A DNA stretch of 64,000 nucleotides from Anisakis pegreffii (GCA_035041965.1 JAPYMA010003036.1:124001-188000); one strand, 5' to 3'. Shown: positions 23,901 to 36,911, counted from the stretch's first letter. Notes: generated from the sequence alone by a model not told the origin. Program-made: numbers and translations.

Positions 23901-26900
23901 ATGATGCAGCCGCCATTACGTGCAAATGTTGCGGCTAATACACAAGCAGCAATTATGCAGAGGCTTCTGCTTTCTGCTCAAGGTGAATAAATTTGTTTTA
24001 GTGCTTCATTGGGTCAGAGTGATATCAAATGAACAATTCTACTTGTGCAAGCAAACAGTTCGAAAGAAATGATATTTTATCAAATTCGTGCGAACAACGA
24101 ATAAAAAATTGGAGAATTGTCGTTGTGAATGTTGAAATTGATGAATTCCAACCGCAAGCAAACATCATTTTCAGCTGGTCTCTCATCGTCCTCTTCGTCA
24201 TCATCAAATGCCACTTCTACAGCACGGAACAGCAACGATCGTTCACGTGACGAGTTTGCACTTCCGAGTCGTGCAACCTCTTTGTCAGGCCGTTCATTCC
24301 AGTCTCAGGTCAGTTGCGAGCGATATCTGTACTGCTTCCGTGAAATCCTAACAATGCACTCATAAGATATTGCTCAGAGCTGTAGCAAACTGCTTCACTC
24401 TCTTATAAGTTGTTCGAGAGTGAGGTAATGTTTTAAAGTTCGAAGACTATCTCAAAAGTTGCTGCTGGTATGAATAATTGTAATTGTTCATTATGCTTAC
24501 AGGCTGTTCAGCAAGCAAATGATTTCCTGGAACTAATGGCCAATGGAGAAGCCCTCAATCTAGGCCTTAGTAAGTTGTCTTTCCCCATTGCTTTCTTCTG
24601 GTTAAACCATTGTGATGCCTATTAGAAGTGCCGAAAAACGATATTAAGGAGAGCTGAAAAGATATTGCGAGCGATTTATGTTCAGCAATTTTGAGCAGTT
24701 GTTGACTGCAACTGTTTGCTTGTCGTACCGAATGTGCCTTGATCAATCTACTCATTTATAGATGGTTATGGTATTGGTAGTACAATGTTCCCGAATATGG
24801 CGAATCCACCACAACTGTCAGTGGTTTATTTGCGTTGTCCAGAGTGTGGAATCGGTAAAACGAGTAGTGAAGAAATGGAGGTATATATGCTGCATATCAT
24901 TGATAATCTCAATTGTCTTTCAAAAAATCTCGTCATATTCACTGCATGTCTGAAAGTCTCACTCAAACTCAGTGGTTTGTCCCAGTTCACGGGGTGTATC
25001 GTTTAACGAGATTCCGTTTACTATTTCCTCTAGCATCCATCAATTCCGTACGATCATTAGAAAGCGTAAAGGTGATGCGTCATTCGATCTGCACTGATAT
25101 ACCTTTGATATTATAATGTATGTGAGGAACATGAATGATGTATAATTTCAAGGTATAATTTCGAGATGTGCTTGCAGGTTCATATCAAAATGGAGCATCT
25201 ACAGTGGTTACCGTTCCAGTGTCCAATATGTTCTGCTGAACGTGCATCCGATCTTCAAATGCGTGAACATATCCACTCATCACACAGAAAGAATTCAAAT
25301 AAGGTCCATTTGTGTGCCTCTTCCTGAATATACTAAACCGATGTATCGTGAATCCACCATCGATCTCGTGAATCCAAATTTTAAACAATTCACTACCGTG
25401 AAAGCAATCAAATTTCAAATCACGACCGAAGCGTGCTTATCCGTCAACTTTGATCAGAGTTTTGAATAAGCTGAAAGCCCATTCGCTATTTGCTACTAAA
25501 TGGCGAAGTTGAAATGCGACATCTTATTGTTTCTTTTTCAGTTTATCTACGTAGACAATCCGAGTGCGAAACGTCTACTGCAAATTCTAATGGATCGTAG
25601 TTTATCGAGTGCACGACGTCCATCTTCGACACAAAACGGTCTGGCACAGTTGATTGGTAGCTCTAATTACGGTAGTAGCGATTCATCTAGCGCCAATGGG
25701 AGTACAGGAACAACGAATCGCGAGCGACCGCACACAAATGGCTCTGAAGAAAATGTAAGCTTAGAGATACTTTCAGTTTCTTGCGATTCGTTCATCCGTA
25801 CAGGCGTTGTTATCTATGTTATCTAAGTATGTCCACCGGTGATATCAGATAAGATCACAAGCGAATCGTTGAAAACGGCTAATGCAGCAATGGGTTTTTT
25901 GTTCTGCTCTCTTGACCCATTACTTTGACTCTCATTGAAGATCTGATAGAGTGGTATAGACGTTTCGATATGACAGGGTTTCGAACCATGTATGATATGT
26001 TGATGCAATGAGACAGCGTTTTACATCTCCATCGAATTTGTTATCGTTTGACGTTGCATGCTTTCAGCGTTCTCAGCAACAGGAAGGAGGAGGCATATCT
26101 GGAACATCGACACCGCCAACCGAACCTCGCGGTGATAGTCCACTCCGTAATTTAGCTGCGTTAAGTAATGGTCGTGAACGTCACACCCCTCCTGTAAATC
26201 AACAGCAACAGTCAGCTCCATCTGCAACTGCTACCATTGTTCCAAGGAAGAGGCCTGCAAGGTTCACTTTCTCTTTCGATTGTTCAAAAACACTCCAGAT
26301 AAAACTCTCTTCACAAACTTGTAAAACGCTTCTGCTTTCTTTAAAACTAGGAAGTTTTCTGTGCGTCATCCATCCCCAAAAAAAGAAGACTCTATGTCGT
26401 TGGAGCATTACAGTGCGTTTTCCACGCATTTGTAGAAGCTTGCTGAATGAATCGCCTGTTAGGCTTGCGAGTGATCAGAAACAATTTGATATTTTTCAAC
26501 TGATCCTGATATTTTATTGTTTTCAGTCACGGTCTGGAAGCTGCCCTAACGGGTCACTCGAGTACGGATGCGCTATTGGCAGCGATTCGTGCTACTACAA
26601 ACGAAGCAACTGGAGAGCCTTCACCTGACGGTGGTAGTCCACTGGGGGAGGGCTACGATGACGACACAGAGGATGGTGGTATAGCTGAGACAATGGCACA
26701 GATTTTCGCTGCATCCAAGAAGCGACTAAGAGCCGAGCTGGATGCGTCTGACAATAATGGTTAGTTTATGGAGAGGGCTGTCGGGAATCGTGCTCGTTTT
26801 CGTGCAATAAGTATCGTATCGTTCGTTAGAAGGAACGGATAGTTGCAATGCGCCTATTTTGACACTGTCAAAGTGCCTTGGAACTAGGGGTATTATTTAT

Positions 26901-29900
26901 TTTCTAATCGTTAAGTTTTTACAGTCATGCATACTGATGATAGTTTGATGACGGCTACCAACGACGAAGCGCACGATCCGGCAGATATTCTCGGTAATGT
27001 GGCGGCGATGTTCAACGCCGAAGATATCGATGTGAATGGCTTGCGAAGACGAAGTGTTAACGGAGTGTATAGCAGTTCAAGGTCAAAGGCTAACTCGAGC
27101 AGGTATTCAATTCAGTCTTTTGTTAATACAGTTCCGTTCTTAAATATCATATATTTCGTGCAGTACTTCACCGCAAATTTAATCGCATTTGCCATACGAG
27201 TTGTTTTGGTTTCGTAGAATAATTTCAGTGGAGATAATTTGTCGTCAGTTTCTTGGGTGTTTTAGTGTTTAGTTAATTCCGAAATGAATTCCATGACGGA
27301 CATTAGGGAAGCTTACCAATTATGCTGATGATCGAAACGCACTTTCTATCGCGTTCCATTTCAGTGTCTCAAAGAAACGTGTTCTCGGTGAATGCAGCAA
27401 ATGCAAGAAACCGGTCACAGCGGGCGCAAGGCAAATGCATATGTTCTATCATCTTGGCAAGGATTGCAATGTATGACTTTTGAATACATTCAGAAATCTT
27501 ACGACTTATTTGAATTTACTGCAAAAACAGTTTGATTGCTTTTATTTTTGGTGAGACCATCGAAGCGATTCGGTGTCGATGAGGAGCGATTTCAATTTTA
27601 TACAGCATCGAAATGATTGAGAGAGAGAGAGAAGGAAACTGATATCTCTATCACTTCAGCGGATTATTTCGCGTTTTTTTCAGATCTATCGCTTTCGATG
27701 CAAGTATCCGAACTGTGATGTTGAGCACTATCGAAAAGATCAAATGGAAAATCACCATTCAAAACAGCACGGTAAAATCGATCCAGCCTTAATGGAAGAT
27801 CGAACTGCTGAGTTGTTCAATTCATGTCAGGTATGCAACAGTATTAGTCTCGTCTAGCCTGCAATGGTGTTTCGTTAATTGTGCACGATGATTCATATCA
27901 CGGAGCTGTTGTTAATAAATTCGCACAGAAAATGAAGTGAATCCATCAAAAATGAGCTTTTGCAGTTTGTTCCGAAATTTTTCATTGCATCACAAAAAAC
28001 CTCTAACGATACGTGATTGATTGATGAATTGAGGGTTTTTTTATTTTGTCAGGAACTATCAATGCAGCTGCTGGGAACTACCGGAAACACACCTGGACCG
28101 ACGGCAGCCAAAGCGCAGTTAGCTTATAACGCAAGTCTTGCGGCACAAGCTCAAAATCAACTCAGAAAACGAAAGAAACATATCGTGAGTTCATTGTTCC
28201 AGTTGATTAAAACTTCTCAGTATTTCTAACAAACATTTCTTGCTGTTATTCGCAAGCATTTCCTCACGAATTCCCCAAGTACAACTTCGCTTTGTTGCGA
28301 TACGATTGATTTGGTTTGTTGTTTCAGAAAACAAAATTCACTGCATTCATTCTCGTTATAAACGAGATGTCTTGTTCTGACGAGTATTTCGACTGTTAAA
28401 TTGTTTCGTTGATTGTTGTGTGTCAGGAAGAGTTGATTGTCATTCACATCAAGTGTTGATCTGATTTCAGTCTATCGACGTACCACATCAGTTCTTGACT
28501 GCGCCAGTTATCAACTCACCTACAACTGAGTCAGGCAAACCTCTAAGTACCACATCATTGCTTGATGCTGCATTGAAACTGTCCACTTCGGATCATGCTG
28601 AAGAGCAAACACTGGAATGTAGACTCTGTCACAAACACATGTATAATCGAGTGAGTGATACTATAATATATTTTCAAAAAATATTTTTTCAAGATCTAAT
28701 ATTAGTTGCCTTTCTTGATCATGTTGATTGAATTTATTCAGAGTGATGCATTCATGCACTGTTAACGAGGAAATTCTTGAAAAATATATATATATGACAA
28801 GTCTCAAGGAATGATCGCATCATGATGAGCAGTTTTCTCGCCTGTTGCTGCTTGAATCTCTTAGTCTGTTTTGCACCTGAAAGTATTCAAGGATCCATTG
28901 AAAAGTCGAATTTCATGGGATATTTATTACTTCATTCACTCCGTTGGTAGCGCATTTGTTTTGTGAATTTGAAAAGCAGTTACAGATCCGTGGTTTCCAT
29001 ATTCTATGGCATATGGCTAAGGATTTGGGTATCAATCGTTACGCGTGCAGATATTGTACGTTTGGTCACGATCGATCGCAGTCTGTGCAAACGCATGGGA
29101 AACGTGAACACGGCATTGAGGATTGTGTTGAGGATCGCATTGAGGCGAGTGTTCCCATCTTGAACGTGTAGCATTTCTATAACTTATTCATTATTGAGAA
29201 TTTACGTTAGCTGAAATGAGATCAATTTCGTTGTTGTTTCAGTCTGTACTGACTAAGGTCTACTACGATTGATAGACTAATTGGCTGCATATTTCAGGAG
29301 TATTCAGATGAAGTGAAATCAATGTCCGAAGCATGTTTCGGCTTTCAAGCACTTTTTTCACAAGACGGTCGACGACGTACTAAGAATCCTTTATCAGCAT
29401 CGGTATGTACTCATTCTTCCATCTCTTCGAAGCGATTTTTGACCTTTTTTGACTGTGATTTCCGTATTTCATCAGAAATGTAGTCCACCTTCCAAGTCGT
29501 TCCGATAAGATCAGCTGTTCATATCGCTTGCTGGTATCTTTGCTCTTCGCCAGGCTGTCATCATCTTCAACGGCCGTGTTGTGAATGGCATTTGCATTCT
29601 TATTGATTCTTATAGAAGTCGGACGCATTAGATGATGCCACCGAAGGGAGTGAAGGTGGACTGTCGATAGACCACAACGATGAGGACGACGAAATCGAAG
29701 CTCATAATAAGGTTGTGGCAAGCGCATCTCCGGATAGCCACATGGACGAAGCGGATGAATCGAACGCGAATGAAAACGTTGCAGAGAATTCGAAAGCAGC
29801 CACTTTGCTACAAGAGGTTTCATCGTCTCAGGTTGGCACTATTCGTATCAGCTTCATCCGGTTCATGAATATCTCGAGTATTCAGTGTGCGGACATATAA

Positions 29901-32254
29901 ACATATTGCTTCAACAGTGAATTGTTATTGAATCTGAGAATTTTGGTTGCTCAAAAAAATGAACGAATTTGTTCTATTGAATGATTTTTTGTTGGATGTG
30001 AAAAATCGCTTTGTATTTATCAGATCTGAACAAAACTGCATCTAGCCTCCTTGAAATATTCAATGTTTATCTGTTTGAGATGTTTATCTGTTTGACCTTC
30101 CGTTAGCCTCATTTATCTCTGGTACGTTGATTCAGCAATTGTTTCTGGCCAATAAACTGAATAATGCTGGGGTATTTCAGGAGGATTGCAAATCAGAGGT
30201 GCTGTCCTCAGTGATGAGAATGAGCTCAACTCCCGCAAACGATGCACAGACCACAACCGTTAGCACAACCGTATCGCCAGTGGCTCGAAACACTCCTTCA
30301 GCATCCGTCAAAGCGGTCACAACGGTCTCACCGAAATGTGAAACACGCCCATCGCTCACTTCAACGTCGGCTCTCTCGGCTTCATCGTCGTCCACGTCCT
30401 CATCGACCAACCATCAGCGATCTCGTAAATCTAAGAATCGTCGTTTCGGAATACGTAAGCCGCCATCACGACTGAAACGTAAAGAAGTGGCCAAACTACG
30501 TGAGATGAGCATGCGACTTGGTGGTGCACAATACTTTAAGAAACGTGTCAATGAAACAGCACAATGCGAGGTTAGAGTTTCTGTTTGGAATTGTTCGCAT
30601 TGTGGTTATTTCAATAATCCTTCATTTCGTTAAGCATTTTTGAAACAATACAGCAACTATCCGGGAGAAAACGAATTAATTTAGTCGAGAAATTGTTTTC
30701 GTTTTGGACGAATACGAACGAACATTTTTCATTTCACTTAACAGTAGATAATAAGGAAGCCATGCAAGAGTGCAGCATGGAAATTTAATGCATTTACGCA
30801 CTTACGAGAGCACGAACGTATGCCACTTCATTCGATACCACTTCACCGCCTAATCATTCACCCATTCGTTGAAACTCGCCATCGAATCGCTAGCAATGCT
30901 TTTTAGATTTAACAATGAAATTTTTCAGAAATGTGGCGTGATAACGACGTCTCGTATGAGTGACCATGCTTATCGTCACATGGACGCGCAATTGTTCTTG
31001 TGTCCTCATTGTGACAATGTAATTTTTACATTTTGTATTCGTCGTGTTTGCTCTGAATCTATGCAAATTCTCAATTAGAAACAATTTCATTGTATGAAAC
31101 TAAATGCGTCTGAGATCAACTGTTCAGTGCATGTTTTTATTAATAGAATACTACTCATTCAGTGTCATATTTGAAAGCGCTTTTCAAATGTATATTTTTA
31201 GTCAGTTTGATTGAAATGCGCTGTTGTATTTGTATGATTGAGTTGTTGCTGATTGAATCTTGTGCGTCATCTTCAGGGAAGTCAATCGAGAGAGTTGGTC
31301 GTGCGTCATATGCGTGATATGCATAGTTCAACAGAACATCCAATCGATGATCGACTCAAATATGCGGCTGAAATTAAGGAAATGATCCGACAGTGCTATC
31401 CGGCGTTCTTTATCGACGCACCGATCCCAACTGCGGCTGATATCGAGAAATTGTTCGTTCCTCTTTTGATTGCACGATCATTATTTTTTGTCATTCAGCC
31501 ATTGTTTTGTGTGATTAGTACACAGCACTCATAATGAGAATAACAAGGATGCAATGCTAATGATAATGTTGATAAAATATTCTTATGTGATTGCGATCAT
31601 ATTCCAGAAAGGCTAGCTTGGCGATGAATGGCTCGTGTAAAGAGGAGGTGGATGGTGGGCAAGAGGATGACGGCAATGAAGCTGAAGCCGATGAAGCTGA
31701 ACATGATACCGAAGAGGTTAGTATTGTCCTGGTCGAGATTTTCAAAAACTTTTTGGAATGCAGCAAAATCGTTCGCTTTATCGTATCAGTGCAAATACGG
31801 AGATAGCATCATTGTATATCTTAACCTTATAGCGTGTAACCTTAACTAATCGCGTAATTTGACTGCTCGTTGCGAAGTTATTCTTTCATTTTGTGTCGTT
31901 CTTGTATACACTGAGCGATTATTCTTCCGGGCGCATAGCATCGCACGCTCTCTTAATTCAAAACCACCGCGGCGGTTCGTGTGTCTTCTAACATAAGGAG
32001 TGAAGATATAAATAGTGAACTGTAAACTCATCCACTGTCAGGATTTTCAGTCAGGTGACGAAGGTGATGATTCTGGATTACACGACGACGACGAAACGGG
32101 ACATGACGAAGAGGATGGGATGAAAGACGATCAAATGGATGATGATCAGAACGGGACAGTTGAAGGTGAAGAGCTGGACGTGAAGAATACAACACCATCG
32201 TCGAAAACAGCGAGCAGACGTGAGGATGAAGAGGAAATTGAGGCGGAAATGTGA
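23901..32254 (+). CDS. C2H2 zinc-finger protein, eight fingers in four pairs, 21 exons
   Basis: Exons: 23901-23982, 24175-24308, 24503-24569, 24762-24880, 25178-25303, 25542-25754, 26068-26261, 26527-26759, 26925-27102, 27365-27470, 27684-27830, 28053-28184, 28471-28650, 28986-29144, 29298-29402, 29616-29831, 30181-30570, 30929-31018, 31277-31452, 31608-31716, 32042-32254. All phases agree, giving 1122 residues. Fingers (Cys..His): 120-141, 149-170, 459-478, 490-513, 627-646, 658-679, 926-944, 952-973. Pairs 2-4 combine a short finger (C-x2-C-x10/11-H-x3-H) with a standard one, and a helix ending in Cys follows. A basic, NLS-like stretch is at about 877-898; Gln/Ser-rich linkers and a strongly acidic tail (1020-1122) complete it. 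Likely a nuclear DNA- or RNA-binding regulator. The ATG at 23901 may not be the true start; see the 8.6-kb exons. I cannot assign an orthologue. Confidence 0.93.
28785..28796. repeat. short (AT)n run in an intron
   Basis: Six AT dinucleotides within intron 13 of the zinc-finger gene. Confidence 0.8.
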
Positions 32255-34370
32255 AGAAAGAAGTTGAAATTGATTATGTTTGATATGTTGCAGTCAATTT
32301 GTAAAAATTTTGTGTTGTTTCTGATTGTATTTTTGTGGTAATTGTGGTTATTCCGATCGAGCGATTTCATCTGATGAGTCGTTGACGTGCGACGTTATAA
32401 TTCAAACTTTATATCAAACATCTTGGAGGTTTCTGATAAGAAGTTGTACATTCGTCGCCGCCGTTAGTTTTCTGTATGAGCGAGAATAACTAGTCATCAA
32501 TCAGGTAGCTTTTCTCGGCTCATTGCACTGACCAGATGAGCGATTGTTAAGTTTTGTGTCGTTTCTTTGTGAAAAAAATTTATCTGTTTTTGTCTGTGTG
32601 TGCTTGTTTTAAGATCGATCGGATTGTATCCATCAAAGCTTTATACCTCCGAATTTGAGTTTTTGGTCGTTTCATTAACACAATGTTACACTTGTTTCAT
32701 TGATCAGTATTCAGATGCCGTTCTCACCGACCCACACCAGTTCCGGAATATTTTGTGTTGTGTGTTTGATTATTTTCTTATGGTATGGTATCTTATGCAA
32801 TCTAAGTAATTGCTCCGAATCAGTCTATTTTAACGCTCAATTTCTAGTTGATTATTGTATCTTTGTTCCGTTTCGTTTTTTATTCAAACCTTCTAGGTTT
32901 TCGTTACCTATTTTCCAGCTGCTCATCTACTGACAATGAGAATGAGATCTTATTTCGTCTCTGAACTATCGCTGCAAGATTGTTCATAACATGAATGCTG
33001 GTCTATCAAATACAGTTCCATTGCTTACATTTCGTTGTTTATTTTTTAATTTCTCTAAAATTTTCGAGAATAATTTCACCACAAATATTCTATGGTTAAG
33101 ATGGGTCTGCAACGTCTCTGAACAGTTTTTGTGTATATTTCTGAGTTTCAATCATTTCGTCATCTTCTTATGGCGCCGAACACAATTGCTTCAAATTGTT
33201 ATTCTCCCGTTTGTCGTTCGTCGACATTTGTCTCAATTGTTGTTCGCTTTTGTTGCTCGTCTCGTTAGAATTAATTGTTTTCGTTTACTGCGTCCATTGT
33301 GTACTTTCATCATCAGTTTCATGTTTATGCCTAATGTAGTGCCCATTGCTGTTGAAATATTCAGATTTTTTTGGTCATTTTTCAAGTAATATGATTTCAT
33401 ATGCAAATATATTCATTGAATATGTATGTTTATATACAGGTGTTTGTATGTGGAGTGATGATGCGAAACACTTCGTCGTGTGCACAGACTGCCTTCTGTT
33501 ATCGTTGTTTCGTTTCATGATGATGCTAATGTTATTTATGTATGATGTGTTTTAGACGTTTTCATTCGATTCAATCATACAATCAAATACTCATTGATTT
33601 CGCATTAAACGTTGTGAACTAATCAAGCACTACTACTGTTCATTTCAAGCATTCTTGTATTTCACATGGTCATACACAGCTTATCGACTGCAATTCCTTG
33701 TGTACGGTATGAGCCGCTACAGTACTGTTATAGTGAGAAATTGTTCATGTAGAGTCATTAATGGTTTAAGGAGGTGGTGGATTGTTTTTGCGGTGCTATT
33801 AAGGAGACAGTGTTAAATTAATGAGACAGGATGTTAAATTAGTGAGGTACTGCTAAACAGACAGATTCATGTTGCAGAAAGTGACTTAAGATGGTCATCA
33901 AGTTTATGTGGAAGGTGTTGGTCGTATTGCAGAATAGTTGGCTTCTCAGGATGATAATTACGAGAATATAAGTTTTATTTGGCATATGCAATGTTTGAGT
34001 TGCGATCTACCTCTAGTGTCTAGTGTAGGTCATTAGACTGTGAGACTTAAGGTTGTGGAATCAAGTTGGTGTAAAAATCTAGTGATCTCAGCTTTAATAT
34101 CTGGATTTCGTGAGTAGAGCTTCATCGATCTGCTGCTGAAGCTCATAGAGAATCAGAGCTGATTTCTCGCCCAACGTCGATACAATATTGAAAGAGCTCA
34201 TTATTGAATTTGAGGCTAGCTGTAAGCATTGAATCTCAATATCTGCGATTAATTTCGGTCGATTCCATCATGATGGACAGTTATTCTGGACTGGTATTGC
34301 TTAGTTGAGTTGTGAGCATGTGATTAGTGCAAGCATTCGCATGTTCATATTTCTGTTTATTGTTTTGTAG
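32255..34370. other. 3' UTR and intergenic sequence of the zinc-finger gene
   Basis: T-rich sequence with no convincing exon. The long frame at 32991-33389 is a hydrophobic, Phe/Leu-rich translation of T-rich DNA without splice sites. Two short tandem similarities (ATGTTAAATTARTGAG) lie at 33810-33850. Confidence 0.5.
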
Positions 34371-34544
34371 AATCCGAAAGAATTTGAATTATCCTCGTTC
34401 TCTGATGTTTTCTTTAGTCAAAATTATGACGTTCACTCACCGAAAACAGTTCCACCACCAATAGAACAGCCAAAAACATCTGTTAATTCCGATTGCTGTT
34501 CAAATTCACTGGTTTACGGAATGTTTCCGTATCAAACGAAATAG
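34371..34544 (+). CDS. terminal coding exon, possible alternative 3' exon of the zinc-finger gene
   Basis: After a good acceptor (TTGTTTTGTAG) a phase-0 frame of 57 codons starts NPKEFELSSFSDVFFSQNYD and ends in TAG. The middle is proline/serine-rich and the codon use looks like coding sequence, without the T-bias of the flanks. It has no ATG at its start, so it must be spliced to something upstream. The last internal exon of the zinc-finger gene (ending 31716) and an internal donor in its last exon (GAC|GTGAAG at 32180) both leave phase 0, so either could join, replacing all or part of the acidic tail. The alternative is the last exon of an unseen gene. Confidence 0.5.
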   Translation, partial: NPKEFELSSFSDVFFSQNYDVHSPKTVPPPIEQPKTSVNSDCCSNSLVYGMFPYQTK

Positions 34545-35333
34545 AATCAGTCATCCAAATAATACAAAAACCTTAATGTTGTTTGCAACAAGGCGATTTC
34601 TCATCCGTCCCTAACGTTGTTACTTGCTTTCATAATCAGTGATCGCTTGTTCATAATGTGGCTGCTGATAACATGTTAAAAGAGGATATCGATTGCTTAA
34701 AACGTGTTCTTTGGCATTCGTTGTTTATTTATAAATATATGACTTTACTTAAATATATATAACTATATATTCATTATCTATGTAAAAGCGAGAATGTATG
34801 ATAGACGACGGCGTATTTCACTGAATACTAACCATCTCATTTTCAGTATAAATTTTGCTAGTGACGAAAGATTTCAAGAATTTCCCCGCGTAAAAATCCT
34901 ATCAGTTCATCGTCAGACTGGCAGTCTCTGATTGGAAAAAGTCAGCAACTGTGGTGATTCCGTAATAATTGCGGAAATCGCATTGTTAGTCAGCATCTTT
35001 AATTGAAAAATCACCAAATTTCATTTGATCAGAATAGCTCATAGTAACTTAATCGTTAATCAATTCAAGCATGTGCTTTTGGCTCACTTTTTTGACGAGC
35101 AATTTTTTGTATGTCAGTTCATATTCGATTGTGTACTTTTGTTTTTCGTCGTAGCTGTAGGGATATAAATATAACAACCTGTAACTTAATTTTCGAATAT
35201 GATATGAAAATTTGAGTGTTTTTGTTTAATGTTTCTCCATGAGTAGCCTTAATGAGCAGCAGATCGTGTCGCGTGAATCAATTTCCATACAGTCAAGTTA
35301 TCGTTTGCGAATTTGACTAAAATCTTTTTGCAG
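34545..35333. other. intergenic, AT-rich
   Basis: AT-rich sequence with TATATA tracts near 34735-34770. No frame with splice support. It probably holds the promoter of the gene starting at 35354. Confidence 0.4.
35319..35333 (+). promoter_or_regulatory. probable spliced-leader acceptor
   Basis: AAAATCTTTTTGCAG lies 20 nt before the ATG at 35354, with no coding exon in front, as expected for trans-splicing of a leader. Confidence 0.45.
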
Positions 35334-35353
35334 AGGTAATTACAAACCACCAA

Positions 35354-36911
35354 ATGCTCTCAAGTTTGAATTCGGCATTAGCTCGACTATCGTTGAGCGG
35401 TCAGACATCGACGTATGCTTCGAAAATGTTCGCGTCAGGACGATGGTGGCCACAACCTCAGTAAGTTTCTCTTGTTTGTTGCATTTCTTGAATGTTTGGC
35501 TGCTCGCATTCGGTCCGCAAATTGTGCTCGATATTCTCTTATATTCAATGTCATTTCCATGTAACGACACGAATATGACTGATTGACCTCTTGCATTTAC
35601 CTTATCGTTAATATTGTTGCTTTTTTAAATGAATTGTTTCAATTGAGGATCGCTTGAGTGTTTTACAAGTAGCGAGTTTCTTCCCGACATTGAAAGCATC
35701 AAACCTCTCATGTTCTCACCAAACACATTGTTCCGCGTTGAAAAAATTTCTGCTACTTCCAGTTATCCAGCGGAAATTTGTCCAGACAACAGGAGAATTC
35801 CGTTGAACTTTAATAATTGCATTGTTTTTTCTCTGAAATATTCTGTGTTGTTTGAACCCTATTGCATTTGAACCCATCTCTGTGTTCCATTTGAACACGA
35901 GCGAATTACATTCTACTGAAGGCGCTGTTCGATGAGACGTTGAAATAATCTTCTGATCTGCCGAGTTTTCTTGTCAATGCATTCTTGTCGCTGTTTTGTG
36001 AAAATTTTGTAGTGCTAAATGTTTTTCTGAGTGTTAGTTATGTTCGATGGTGCGGCTCGAGTCAGTTGTTGGCCTAAACTGAGGATACCTGTTACTCGTT
36101 TCGAAACAGTGAAAAAATTCGCCCTATATTCTGACTCGAATAAGATTAGATTTGTGGCATGGAAATATTTATCACGTTTCTGATCAAGCAATAGATTTCA
36201 CGCAACATCAAAGATTATCACTTTTGGGCATGCCTTTCATTTGTTCTCATCTTTTGGCAGGAGTTTCCTTGAGCCAGTTATGCCGTGAGCTTCTCTGGAT
36301 CTGCGATACTGATTCGAGCCGTACATTTCAGGAGTGCAGTGAATTCGATACGCACTTTTAGTGGAAACTCGAATGGCACAACACTCACAAAAGACTCTGC
36401 GATCAAGAAAAATGCCTGTGAAAGTCAAATTTTGAGTGTCTCTCAAGACGCGAATGAATGCTCAATTGAGGAAACATGTTCAAACGTTGATCGCCGGAAT
36501 AGCGAACCGGTTGACTTGGAGCTGTTTCGTGAGCAGGCCGCACCCGTCTACGCGCAGCCACGTGGCACCGGTCATAAGGTCTACAAGACGGAACGGGGTA
36601 AAAACGGTGAATTGCTAGCGGACTATGTGCTGTTCGAAGATTCGATGAATAAAGCGAAAGTGACCTGGAATCAGTACTCGACGTTGAGCAGTGAGGAACG
36701 TGATATTTATATGGCGCATTTGAAGGCGTTGAGAACGCGACGACTTTGGTATAAAGATCCGAAGAGCGGATATCGTGTGATGTGCTCATCACAGTTGTTG
36801 TTGAATGGTAAATGTTGTGGCAACGGTTGTAGACATTGTCCGTATCAACACGAAAACGCGAAGCCTGAAATTAGAAAACGTCGAAAATGGAACGGCGCCT
36901 TCTATGTCTGA
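35354..36911 (+). CDS. mitochondrial C1orf53-like protein (DUF5522 domain)
   Basis: Exons 35354-35460, 36261-36284 and 36332-36911, all joined in phase 2, give 236 residues. The C-terminal third carries the family signature: LRTRRLWYKDPKSGYRVMCS followed by GKCCGNGCRHCPYQH (CCxxxCxxC-type cluster), the conserved core of DUF5522 and of human C1orf53. The first exon is rich in Ser, Ala and Arg without acidic residues (MLSSLNSALARLSLSGQTST), like a mitochondrial import sequence; C1orf53 proteins are generally regarded as mitochondrial with unknown function. The middle exon is only 24 nt and intron 2 only 47 nt. An alternative start at ATG 36280, after the acceptor TTTTGGCAG, would give a shorter protein with SAVNSIRTFSGN as its presequence. 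A clear AATAAA follows at 37299. The domain call is firm; the first exon is less certain. Confidence 0.85.

Noticed and set aside
17085..29930. Similarity between ATTGCTTCAACAGTAAATTG near 17090 and ATTGCTTCAACAGTGAATTG near 29910
   Set aside because: Only about 20 bp with no extension; too short to call a repeat family.
32991..33389. 132-codon Phe/Leu-rich frame downstream of the zinc-finger gene
   Set aside because: T-rich DNA, no acceptor or donor, other frames equally open; better read as UTR or spacer.
36285..36331. GTG at 36285 as start of the C1orf53-like protein
   Set aside because: GTG is not a usual start in animals; the same bases form a clean donor (GTGAGC) and the stretch is better read as a 47-nt intron.
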